Positions 23,314 through 34,808 of a stretch of DNA of 64,000 nucleotides are shown one piece after another. Within the stretch, counting starts at the first letter, position 1. Each line of letters opens with the position of its first letter. This stretch comes from Ciona intestinalis. Taxonomy: Eukaryota > Chordata > Ascidiacea > Phlebobranchia > Cionidae. The stretch lies in contig NC_020172.2 in assembly GCF_000224145.3 (NCBI RefSeq), forward strand, positions 5,769,868 through 5,833,867, in the 5' to 3' direction. Both the position numbers and the translations under genes were made by a program. Under the pieces are notes generated by a model, which searched no databases, had not been told where the DNA came from, and saw only the letters and a program-made list of their open reading frames with translations.

Positions 23314-26300
23314 ATCCACACAAGTTAAAAATGTTTTTAAACATTTGTGACGAAATAATCATTCCGTTTGGACGGAAGTGGCGAAATAAGAGATACCTCA
23401 AGCGGAACAAGCAGTGCCTTATGACGTAACAATGGTCTTATGACGTAACAGTGGCCTTGTGACGTAACAATCGTCAATAATTATGCCTTCCTTTGTAAAT
23501 ATGTATACTGTGTAGATAAATCTTGTAAATAGAAATTTTATATTTTGCCACTATGAGCTTGACGTTCGCCAAGTTGTGCCTTACCGAATAAACGAGTTTA
23601 TGAACAAACAATGTACTCTGTGACGTCATTATTATATATGTCAGGGAAAATAAAAGGCGGAAAATATTGAACTTTTAGGATACAAGTTGTGTTTGGAACT
23701 GAAAAGAACAAACAAATGATGCAGCACGCGACTTTCGCGTTATATCGCGATTGCTATGACGTAACAAACGAAACCGAAATTTCGTTTTAATATTCGACGC
23801 ACACGAAGGTTAAGCAGACAAACATATAACCGCATCCTAAATGCTCCGAAAATAGCGTTGCTAATGTTAAAACACGATTAGGAAATTTTTCATACCAGGG
23901 GTTTTCCCTTTTGTGGAACTAATAAAAGACCAAAACTCAAACAACAAGAATGTTTTTAACCGTGAGCGAGTTTTAACGACTGTCGTTTTGTCATTTTTAT
24001 CCCATATTTTCGTTTAACTTTCGCTAACGTGGTTTCTGGACCGTGATTTTAACAATTCGTTTACTACCAAATGGAACGAAAATTAGATTAAAATGGTGTC
24101 CCATCTTACCCCAAATCCGTTACACGCTAAATACTTTTTCATTCCTATACTTAATACCAAAAAATGCTGATTTTATTTTATTTAATAAACAACCACCCTG
24201 TGGAGATTGCCCTCCCATGCAATAAACTACACAGCGTGCGTTTTAAACAGTTCAGCTTTGCTCTGTTAAGCTCAAGCTTAGTCGGGGTTAGGCGGGTCCA
24301 TGTTTAAGTTGGCTGCCAATTTTTGCTTTAATTGCTGCGCCCGTTGTTGCGGATGAATATAATTGACCTCGGGGTCGTATTTACTTGCGCGGAGGATTAC
24401 TTAGATTTGTTGTTGCATTGTTACGACATAGAACCTTATGTGTTGGGTAACAAACGCGATTGTTATCGATAATAGATTCAACAACTTTCCCACACGAATA
24501 GCATCTGCTCGCTTGAATACCGCACTGTGACGTCACAACCACCGCGTTCATCGCGATCGCTTCTGTTAAATCTCGTGATCGAATAATGACGTTTATCACG
24601 GGATTGTGACGTGACAATTACACTCCCTCCAAACAATTAAGTTTGTGTTCCCATGGTTACAATACATTATACGTCATAATACGCATTATCGCGATTATTC
24701 GCGCACAGTTACCGTTATGACGTCACAATACGTTGTTTGTTTCGGTTTCTTAGAAGTTTTAGAATTATGGACAATCGTTCAAACTTATTTCCGCCGCGCG
24801 TGAAGTTTTTATGACGTCACTGTACCGGTTATGACCTCACAGCGCAACTAATTATTCCGTTTTATCTTTTTACGACTTCCATCCCCATACACACTTCCAC
24901 GTCATAAACCGCCCTTGTTCGATCGCTATTGTTTTCTCACAACTAATGTTACGTCACAAGAGACCATCCGTGTGACGTCACAAACAGAAAGGGCGGCAAT
25001 GGCGGTCGTTTAGCGGCCCCCTCCCCCCAAGAGAGCGATTCCATCCATAGGCAGGTGCTGGGACGTATTTTCTCACGGAAAACGCGGCAACGCGAAAATC
25101 GCGATGTGACGTCATATTCTAAAACCTTAAATTCTCTAGTGTCTATTATTAAGTTAACTCAATGAACATGACTATTGTTATGCCCCCTTGTGGGTAACAA
25201 GTTATTTTTAGCCTTGTTTTAAATGTTAGATTACATCTGCTACCAGGTATATTGTGAAATTATATTTTTCGACTCCTCTGGAATAAAACGTTAATTATAT
25301 TAACTTTAATTAAATGTATTTGAAACTACAACCTCGCAGTAATAATAAACTGTAAGAAAATAAAAGATTAAAGAAAAAGTAAAGGTAATAAAACTTTATC
25401 ACTGTATTTATACAACAAACGTATTTATATTTTATAGCTGAAACTTTAAAATTTTACATCAAATAGTTTTAAAAAAATTAAATTAAAACCAACAATATTA
25501 AAACTGTTAACACTTAACAATAAAATAGATTTCTTTTTTTAGCATAAATTTTTAAAATTAACATAATATTTACAAAAATAATAAATACGGGAATCCCCGT
25601 AACTAAATGACGTCATGCCTAAGAATAAAATATGATTTTTATGTTGAATGAAGATTTGCATTAATATTCATGATAAAGTACGTCATAATGATGTCATACA
25701 TCATGTTATGACAAAACAATCAACATTGAACACGTGATAGAGACCGTTTGTTTCCGCACAATGGCCCGTGTCTCCTAATTCATGCATCATAATCGAAAAT
25801 TGAATGAATCGTTTAGATTTCCCACCCGCGTACCAGCTGCCTCGAAGCTTCTTTCCCACGCCCCGCCAGACATCGGGTATTTTAAGTTTCCCCCGCGGGG
25901 AATTCGGCGACAATTTCCCGCCGAATATTGATCGGAATTCCAAACCGTTTAACACGCGCTGTTACGAAACAACGTCCCCTTGTTGCCCAATAATAACGAC
26001 TATGACGTAACTTACTGCGTTTCCGAACAAAAAAATCTTCATTTATTATTACGTCACAATTGCAATATTTACAAAATCTTCTAAATACAAAGTTTATTTT
26101 ACGTGTCGCAAATCGCGTATTGTGCATTTTTATGACGTAACAATAAGCTTTCCTATAATCGGGGTGTTTCTTTTTTATGTTTTCCATGTAAAGTTAGGGC
26201 GGGGATAAACAAAGTTAACGAAAATATGATGAACGCATGTAATCCCGATGTAAAAAGCGCGCGTCGCGTTCTGAATCGCAATAACAGCGATTATCGCGTT

Positions 26301-27534
26301 TTCGCGTTTTGTTCCCACACGCCCGGCACCTGCTCGCCTGTGATGTCACAAACGGCTCGATTGTTCTCACGCTCTAGAACCCTCGGGGGGATTCGGGATC
26401 CCGGCCGCCCCTCGACCCTTCATTCCCCGCCGATATCCGTTGGAAGCGCCGATGATGATTCGAGACGTCGACGCGACACCAATTATTAAGTCACAATCGA
26501 TTATTGTTTGATCATTCGACATTCCAAATAAGGATAAAGATTCGCGCGTCGCAAGATATTAGGAAACTACCTAAAAACGTTTTTATTTAATAAGTAAAAT
26601 AAAAATAAGTAAAAAAAAATTAAACGTATTTTGTGAATTCATTGATTTTCGAATCAGTTCATTGTTTAAACAATCAAAGTCGTTTATCGCGGTTTATCGA
26701 TTGTTCTGGTGGGAAAATTCTAGTTTTCATGAATAATTAAAATCGCTGTGTCATAATCGATACGGGCGCGATAAGCGGCTATTGTTACGTTGCCACACGT
26801 GGATTGTGACGTCACACAAGGGGCGTTTGAGCGGTTTAACTTCTCATAATTATCGACTTTTCGGATTTATTCATAAGCACCTTGTTCTAGAACATAATTT
26901 AAACCATTATGACGTCACAAGCGTGTGAAGTTAGCGACAATGGAATTGTAGATTCGATTTTTCTTGAATCGATAAAAGTTTAAAAAATTGGAGCAAATAT
27001 TTACAAAGTCACCTAAGTGAGATTCGCCTGTGACGTCACAGTGTCCACTGTTACGTAAACAGAGTGGTTTATTTGCTTCACGATTTTCCCATCCACTCAC
27101 CATCTGCTGCGAGGTATTTCAACTTCGGTTCCCATTCGAGAAGCACCCGGCATTGTCGATCCTCTGTGACGTCACAAACAACGGCCGCTTTCACCGCGAT
27201 TTTGAAATTGAAGTTTTTTGGATCGCTTCGGCTTCGATTTATTTTATTTTAAAATTTTAATATTTTTTTTAATTTTATTTTTCATCGGCTTAACTTCGAA
27301 ATATTGTCTTCTTTAAATCGCGTCCAATTTGGCGCTACCATTGTTGGCGTATTAGTCCTTTGTTACGTCATAACTGTCGCCGCTATGGCGAGCCACTGTG
27401 TATTGAACAAACCTTGGAATAAAATCCGCGGTGAAATCTTTTAAAGTAAAAACGCGATTATATTTAATTGTCATAATCGCCTTTATTTGGCCGTAATCCT
27501 AAATCTCACAAAACGAAACTTTTCTTTGTTCCTT
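23314..27534. other. Long noncoding block between Id genes 2 and 3 (part 1)
   Basis: No gene recognised. Contains a diverged MITE fragment near 24050-24110 and a remarkable density of TGACGTCA words at 24529, 24719, 24811, 24974, 25107, 26808, 26910, 27032 and 27168, plus many GCGATTATCGCG-like and TCGCG words. This looks more like clustered regulatory DNA than random spacer (inference). Confidence 0.55.
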
Positions 27535-30467
27535 TTATTCTCCCACTCTCCTCCCACTTCTCCCCTCTCTCTTTCCTTCTCCTAACTCCTCCTTGCTCCT
27601 TCCTTGTTTCTTTTTTTCTCCCACCCCTCTTACCCTCATGTTTGCTCTCAGGTGCGCAGGCGCCATCCAGTCTGGCCTCACAATGCCGTATTTACCGAAC
27701 CCACCCAACGTTGAGCGATCGCGCTGGCGTCGAAATCGCGGTAAATATTTGGTCACATGACCGATGCATCAACGATTAGTATAATGACGTGACAATGCAC
27801 GACGCGCGGAATCGGAAATCATCATTCTGGAACTTTGAACTTAACAATACACACAAACCACGCCCACATTGCCACTCCCTGAAAACTAAAATCATAGATT
27901 CACTTTTGTTTTGTTTAAATCGACGAAAGCCTAACCCGAACACATATATACAAAATATATAGTAGGGTGGGGTAAGACGGGACATCTTTAGCTCATAATA
28001 TCCAAATAGCCTGATCGTATTTTAAACAATTAACGGTCTATGGAGCCTCGAATCCGTACAAATACGATGTCAAAACGTCGTTTTTTTAGACCAAATTTTA
28101 TAAAATTGTGAGAAAATTTCTTGTAGACTTTTCAAAAAAAAGAATCCCGAAGTTTAAAAATAACCTAAATATGCCACCTGTTAAAAGCACCTGTGTTATA
28201 TAATCTATTTTTTTAAATTTTTTCAAGAAAAAAATGTCACAGGTGTCGGAACAGGTGAGATGTTATACGGTTTCTATGTTTTATACAAGGTTTATTATTT
28301 CTATGCTAGGAATCAAACCAAAAATTAGTTTTTCCGGTAGAAATTATAAGACTTTTAGTGTTTCCGGGTATTATAACGAACATGCCGTAACGCGTAGGTT
28401 GCGCTGCATGATATGCACATTAGTAAATACCGCTACCTACTTGCTATTATATAGTATGGGGCAAGATAGGACGCCTTGATCACCTAATATCCCATGTTCC
28501 CTAAATCGTGTTTCCGGTCCGTTTCCGGGTATATAATGAACAAGCCGTAACGCGTAGGTTGCCCTACATGACATTTACATTGGTAAACGCTATTATACAA
28601 CTGCTAATGTATATTATGGGTTAAGATGGTTAAATTGGAGATTCGTGTTTCCGTTTCGAATACTTTGCGAAGAAAGAATGGGCGAGAAATGGCGGTAAAA
28701 CAAGGTACTTTATAACGCGCTCAGTTTAAACTGTTTATAATACTTGGGAACTGTTTTTGCAAACTAAAATTTGTTAAAGTTTTGAAAATACATCTCTTAA
28801 CAATACGATTAAAAATATTCGGTAAATCAAGGAAACATTTTGGAACTTTATTCTATTGGAATCACTAATACCCGGCAACACTGGTGCAAATATTTCTAAA
28901 ACATCCGGCAGCACTGGCGATGCACGTGTTCACTCTCTGCAGGTGGCTACTGACGCCTGCCTGTCTGCTCCTCCCACTCTTCTCTTTCCTTGTTTCTTTC
29001 TTTATCTTAGGTTAAAATTTCAGGCTCATTTGACACGAGTTATCCGTTGAAGTTTCCCCAGATGTTTGGCCGCCTCAAACTCGTCTGTTGAAAACACAAA
29101 GAGGTTTATGACATCATAGACCGTTCGTCCATAAACTATTTCCCCTTCTAAAAGTAGCTTGTTAATAAATCTTCAATTAATCCAAAACGCTTCAGAATAA
29201 TACGAACGGTATTATTCTATATACTATATAACCACAATTTTTAAACAACTTTTACGTGTTTTTACCCCTAGCATGTTTTGCTGCTAATTCCATTCTCTTC
29301 GTTGTTTTAATTAATTTGATCTTCGCTTTTGTAAATATATTAATGTAAAAAACCCGGCAAATATCCGAATATTTCTTCGTGATTTGAATTATTAATCTTG
29401 GGCATTTGGACAGAATTTCGTTACTTAAATTCAGTTGCATAAAACTTGAATAAGTTGTATATCACGCAATAAAAATGAACGCATTTCTGTTATCGCAAAC
29501 CCTAAAGTTTCAGTTTCGATTCTAAAACTTTCGTTTGTTCTTTCGCGATTCGGCAAAGTTTTTGTGTTTAATTATGACAGTCTTCAACGTCATAGTAAAA
29601 CGCAAGATGAAACAATCGCGTTTCATTATTATTATTCATCGATTATGACGTCGTAATTGTGAATCGAATCCGCAATCAACCGTGACCTATGTGACGTAAC
29701 AGCCTGAGGGTTTCAGGTGCGATGGAGTCTTATTGTCTGGGCCATTATGACGTCATTTATTGCTATAGCATCCGAAATTAAAGGTCTCGAGATTCTAGAA
29801 CTAATTAACTTTCTCTAGGTTGGGTTTAAATAAACCAACCCCTAAAGCGGGTTATACTTAAAACTATGTTAAAATGACCCTAATTATAAACTTTATGAGC
29901 GGTTTCTGTTCTATATGGGTGAAGCCCTCGTTAAAAGACTTAGGATTTGGGCCGGATTTGCTCTGTTACCCTTAAGATTTAGAGTCTTTTTTTAAAAATC
30001 AGCATTTTAACGATTTGGAAATGTGAGTCCTCAATTGTGCCGACTTATTCTCTTGATTGATAAGTTAAACCCTAGATCATATACAACCGTGTTTTAAAAC
30101 CTTTCATAATCCTTGCGTTTTTAGGCTGTTGATATTTTTTTTTTGATCTCTAAAGATTAAGAACACTGCTTGAAAAAATCGACTTTGAAGCTAGTTTTGG
30201 CCTAGTGTTTGATACAGAACACAAAATATATAAATTCCATCGTTACATTTATTCATTCACAGTCGTTATTACGACACAATCACATGTTACTGCAAGACAC
30301 GCAGTTAAAGGCACTAAAATGACGTCACAAATTAGCACAAGGCACTTTTACGCACGGCGCTGAGGCCGAAACGACTTTGAAGGCACCCCTTGTAGCATCT
30401 TCTCCGCTGCAATGATTTCCCATCATGAGGATTCTCTTAGATAACATCAGCTTCGTAGCCTCCCATT
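27535..30467. other. Long noncoding block between Id genes 2 and 3 (part 2)
   Basis: Starts with a pyrimidine-rich tract (27535-27630) of CTCCCACTCTCCTCCC type. Has MITE fragments near 27955-28040 and 28448-28500 and a second pyrimidine tract near 28975-29015. Further TGACGTCA words lie at 29750 and 30318. No gene seen. Confidence 0.55.
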
Positions 30468-30833
30468 TTAGCATACTGGGGTCGGGAGAAAAGTCGACTG
30501 CGCCGCGGGGTTGAAGTGGCTTGGTTTCCCGCCGACGAACCCATTTTCTCCCGAGAACGATTTGTTTTCTTTTTCGTCTTCGGACTCGTTTGATGACGAG
30601 TCCGAATCTGGTTTCCCGAGTATTTCGGTCAAGTCCTGGATGTAGTAGATTGCGTTCTGCATGATATCCAATGTTGAAAGCTCTCCGTTCGTCGACGGCA
30701 GGATCGAATTAAGTTTAGACAGAAGTTCTTTCACCCCGGAATCTTCTTGATTTTGGCGGCGAATTGAATGCGATTTCTCCGCAGATTTTCTCAAAGAGCT
30801 CGATGCTGATCTTGCGCTTGATGACTTCACCAT
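30468..30833 (-). CDS. Id-family helix-loop-helix protein 3
   Basis: Single exon on the minus strand, 121 residues, starting MVKSSS. Predicted nuclear inhibitor of bHLH factors. The N-terminal 30 residues are rich in Ser and Arg; helix-loop-helix at about residues 34-72 with helix 1 VKELLSKLNSILPS, a short loop, helix 2 LSTLDIMQNAIYYIQDLTEIL. This is close to Id gene 1 (shared ELL.KL and the SLEIIQ/TLDIMQ, YI.DL core). No basic region precedes helix 1. Helix 2 is followed by an acidic Ser tail (SDSSSNESEDEKEN) absent from gene 1, and the protein ends in Cys. A TATA element lies 95 bases upstream, next to a pyrimidine tract. Opposite orientation to the other two. Confidence 0.87.
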   Translation of the reverse strand: MVKSSSARSASSSLRKSAEKSHSIRRQNQEDSGVKELLSKLNSILPSTNGELSTLDIMQNAIYYIQDLTEILGKPDSDSSSNESEDEKENKSFSGENGFVGGKPSHFNPAAQSTFLPTPVC

Positions 30834-30927
30834 TTTTCTTTGTAAGTAAATAACACAGCTTCAATAATAATAATAAGTTGATTCAACTGCTGTTAGATTT
30901 GTGACTAACTGTGGTCGCGCGTCCCCT

Positions 30928-30934
30928 TATATAC
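30928..30934 (-). promoter_or_regulatory. TATA box of Id gene 3
   Basis: TATATAA on the minus strand about 95 bases before the start codon at 30833; immediately upstream (30945-31015) is a purine-rich block like that before Id gene 2. Confidence 0.6.
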
Positions 30935-31229
30935 CCTGCACGCCACTTCCCTTTTTTCTTTTTCTCACTCTCACCTCTCTCCTTTGTTTCTTTCCTTCTC
31001 CTACCGCCTCTCCTTGGAGCAAACCGTTTGTCACATCTACGCGCCGCGTTGTCGCCACCGCGCACCTGTAGCTTCGCCCACAAAGGAAAACAAACCGCGA
31101 AAATCGCGCGCACCGGGTCGCCCAGACAGCCAGGCGCCCCTACACACCTGCGAGGAGATAAAACGGTGAGAACAGAATTCGCTGCAGACTTGCCGACGCC
31201 GGGTGCAGTTTTACAACAACCGCGCTAAT

Positions 31230-34200
31230 CGTTAATTGGACGTGATTATTTAAAAGTTCGCGTTCGAGACGCTTTATTTGAAAGTTCGAGAATTCAACCC
31301 AACTTCCGAATCCTTTAAAAAAGATATTTCGAATTCGAGAAAGCTTTGTCTGCGTATATAATGTGTATTATGACATCACATTGCATAACATAATTTTTCC
31401 TTATATTTAAATACGATACTACTCAATATGAGTTGATTTAAACTGTATGTTGGATTTAGCAACCACGTTTTTTAAATAATTAAATTTAAAACTTTTTGCT
31501 GTATCGTATTTTAACGACTGTAGTTCTGATGCTGCTTCTCTTCTCTTCGTTGTTTTAATTTATTTGATCTTCGCTATCGTAAGCAATATAGTAGGTTGGG
31601 GTAAGATGACTCATGTTTTCGAATTCTCTTCATGTTGATACAAGGTATTATGACGTCACGATTATTTATATTACCCAATAATGGGTATTATGATTTGAGA
31701 TTTAAACTCTACGATTGTTTTGTCATAATATCGACCATTATTTATCAAAAGTCTAGAAATAATTTCCGTTACGAATCGAATCGTTAACAAAATAGACTCA
31801 AACAATCTGTTTGTAAAATAATGCAAAATAGTTTTTTTTAAATAAAGTTTGCAGCAAACTGTATATGCGTGTTTAGCAGTCACAACTTTTAAACAATAAA
31901 TTGTATTATATACTTTTACCCATAGCGTGTTTTAACGACTTTTGTTTTGCTGCTAAATCCCTTCTCTTCGCTGCTTTAATTAATTTGATCTTCGTCGCTG
32001 TCGTTTACGAGAGGGTAAATATAAATATATATATGTGACGTCATAATGTGCATTACATGCCGAAAAAGGTCGCGACCTCTACATCTTTATATTCTAGAAC
32101 ACAGGAAACAATTGAACGAATTCGAAAATAATCGAAACAATCACTTTGATTGTGACGTAATAGTTGCAATATTTGTTATTTTGGCTTCGAAGCTGAAACG
32201 TCTGGAGCCACAATCGCGTCGATCGCGTCCGCTGTTCAGAACAAAGTTCATTCATTGTTGACACTTGCGATAACACAAAGTTGTTTGTGACGTCACAGAA
32301 GGATGTTTAATGACAATCGAGTATGTAAACACGAAAGCGCGAAAAACAATCAGAAAATTCTGATTAACAGGAAATTTCTAATTTCCAACGAGGTATGGCG
32401 TTTTATGACGTAAGCATGACGTCACTATGAGGTCAAACATTTTTTTCCAGTTTAAAAATGCGTGGTCTGTTAATTTTACTTTTTAACCCAATCCGATTAT
32501 TTATGCTGAACAAGAAGATAAGGGGAATTAGCAGCGATAAATTCACAGTCGTTAAAACACGTTACGGTAAAAAACACACTTGGTTTTATAATCTGCTTAC
32601 CCACAGTTTAATAAAAGCGTGTTCACCCGTTTTAAAAACATCGTGGATTTTTTACGTTTTTTAAACCCAATAACTTATCCTATTTAACTGACCACAGTTA
32701 ACCATAATCCCGGGGCAAGCAGGAGTGGAAATCACTTTGTTTGTTTCAACGGTCGATAATTAGTCCCGGGACCTCCTGTCCTCCAGGGGGGTTACTTGGT
32801 TATAACTCCGTGGGAAAAGTCGCTGAAAACGCGACAGATGTTTCGCGGGTGGGAAAACGATTGTTTGCTGTTTTACGACTGTGACGTAACAGTCGATGAC
32901 GTTTGAGAACTAAGGATCGGTTGTTCGCGTTTAATGTGAATTGTTTTGACAAAGGATAACAATTGAATAATTTATTACGTCACAATGTAATCGGGAATTA
33001 TAATAAACAGAATCGAACATCAATCGATGTGACGTCATTCATTTATTTTCCTTTAAATTAAAGGCGAGAATTTTAAACTTTATTTTAGATTGATTTTAGT
33101 AGGATTTTAGTAGGTATGGTACATTCTTTCATTCTTTCTATTATCGTCCCGTTTACATAACATTCGAATATGAGTTGTTAAATATCAAGAATTATTTATC
33201 TCTCTTTTTTAACTTGTGTACGTAAATGAAATGAAAACTTCGAGTGGTTAATTTGTTTGTGCTTTGTTTTAGTTAATCGTATATAAAATGCAAACCGTTA
33301 TTTAGTTATATATATGTGTGTGTGTGGTAGAACGCGTGTGAAGGTATACATTCTCATTGTACGCTGCAACAATTTTGGCTCTTGGGCATCGTCTGACGGA
33401 TGAAAAATTCGTTCGGTTTTCTTCTTTTGAGAGCGAAGTGCATATTTGTAGATGTTTTATTTTAACTCTAAAGTTTAAATTTGCAGTTGAATCATCATAG
33501 AGTCAAAAATCTAACTATAATTCCTTTAGTTTAAGTGTAAATTATAAAATTCGTGTTTAAATATTTGACATTTTTACCTAATTAGTTTTTACCCATAACG
33601 TATTTTATCGACTGTCGTTTTGCTGCTAATTCCCTTCTCTTTATTGTTTTAATTAATTTAATCTTCGCTGCCGTTTTCAAATCGATAAATCAGATTTAAC
33701 TCATAAAATGTGTACAACTATACCCATATAAATACAAATAAATTTTACACGAACCGTTGTAAACATAAGGTGCTTACCCGATTCAGAATATTGGACTTTG
33801 GACCTGAATGTTATTTTTAAAATTTCAAATTTTATTCTAGAATTTGCACGTGTGACGTATATGCTTTATTCGCTGCATAATGTGGTGTATAGCGAATAGA
33901 TATTATAACGTAGTGACTGTTTATTATGCCTTAGGCAAAGTTTTCGCACCAAACGACTTTTCTTGGAAAACAAAATTGAGATTTTGTGTATTTTTTTCTA
34001 AAGTGTTGTTTTAATAAAATTAAAAGCTGAATCATGTTTTTAGTTGCAGTTTAAGAATATTAAATAATAGAAGACGCTAAAATACAGAATGTTAGTTTTA
34101 TATAGTAACGTATAACTGCGAAATTTGCGTTTATTTTGCTAAACATATGACGTCACGGCCCATATATTTTAGTATATTATGACGCCATTCACGCTATTTT

Positions 34201-34808
34201 ATGTTTTAAGCATTTCTATATTATGTGTGTGTATAATGCTGCAGTCCAGTTAGCAAGAAATGCATCCAAACTGTTTGTACTTCAATTATTGGTAATAAAA
34301 CTTATAGAAAATAATAATACAATCACTTTAATCGTAAAATTAAATTACTTAAATGTATCGATTTAAAATTATTTATGAAAATGTTGGTAAAAACAGTTGT
34401 GCTGATTATTGAAAGTTAAATAANNNNNNNNNNNNNNNNNNNNNNNNNNNNNNNNNNNNNNNNNNNNNNNNNNGTTGTCTGAGTTATATTACAGTGTATT
34501 AGGTTTAGCAGCCACGCTTTTTTTCACACTTTTTCTTAAGTATTTTCTACCCATAAGGCCATAGTGTGTTTTAACGACTGTTGTTTGGCTGCAAATTCCT
34601 TATTTTAATTGCTGCTAAGCTAACTCTGTACAGGTTATTTGTTTTTTTATATGTATGGGTTTGTAGGAGTGTTATTGTATTATACATATTCTAATGAAAG
34701 TTTAACTATCTATATTTACTCATTGATAGGTTCCCAGCCCTAACACTTCAAATAGGTCCAATATTGTGACATCATAATTGTGATTGTGACATCACAAGTT
34801 CGATTGTG
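31230..34808. other. Noncoding DNA between Id gene 3 and CPT1
   Basis: No gene recognised. Family B repeats lie near 31440-31585, 31905-32000, 33585-33680 and 34495-34610. TGACGTCA words occur at 31651, 32037, 32288, 32418, 33031 and 34149. A 50-base gap is at 34424-34473. Confidence 0.6.
34424..34473. other. Assembly gap (50 N)
   Basis: Fifty Ns about 335 bases before the first recognisable CPT1 exon. An upstream CPT1 exon could be hidden here. Confidence 0.99.

Noticed and set aside
26226-27260. Short frames in the block between Id genes 2 and 3
   Set aside because: No homology recognised; the block is better explained as regulatory or spacer DNA dense in CpG palindromes.
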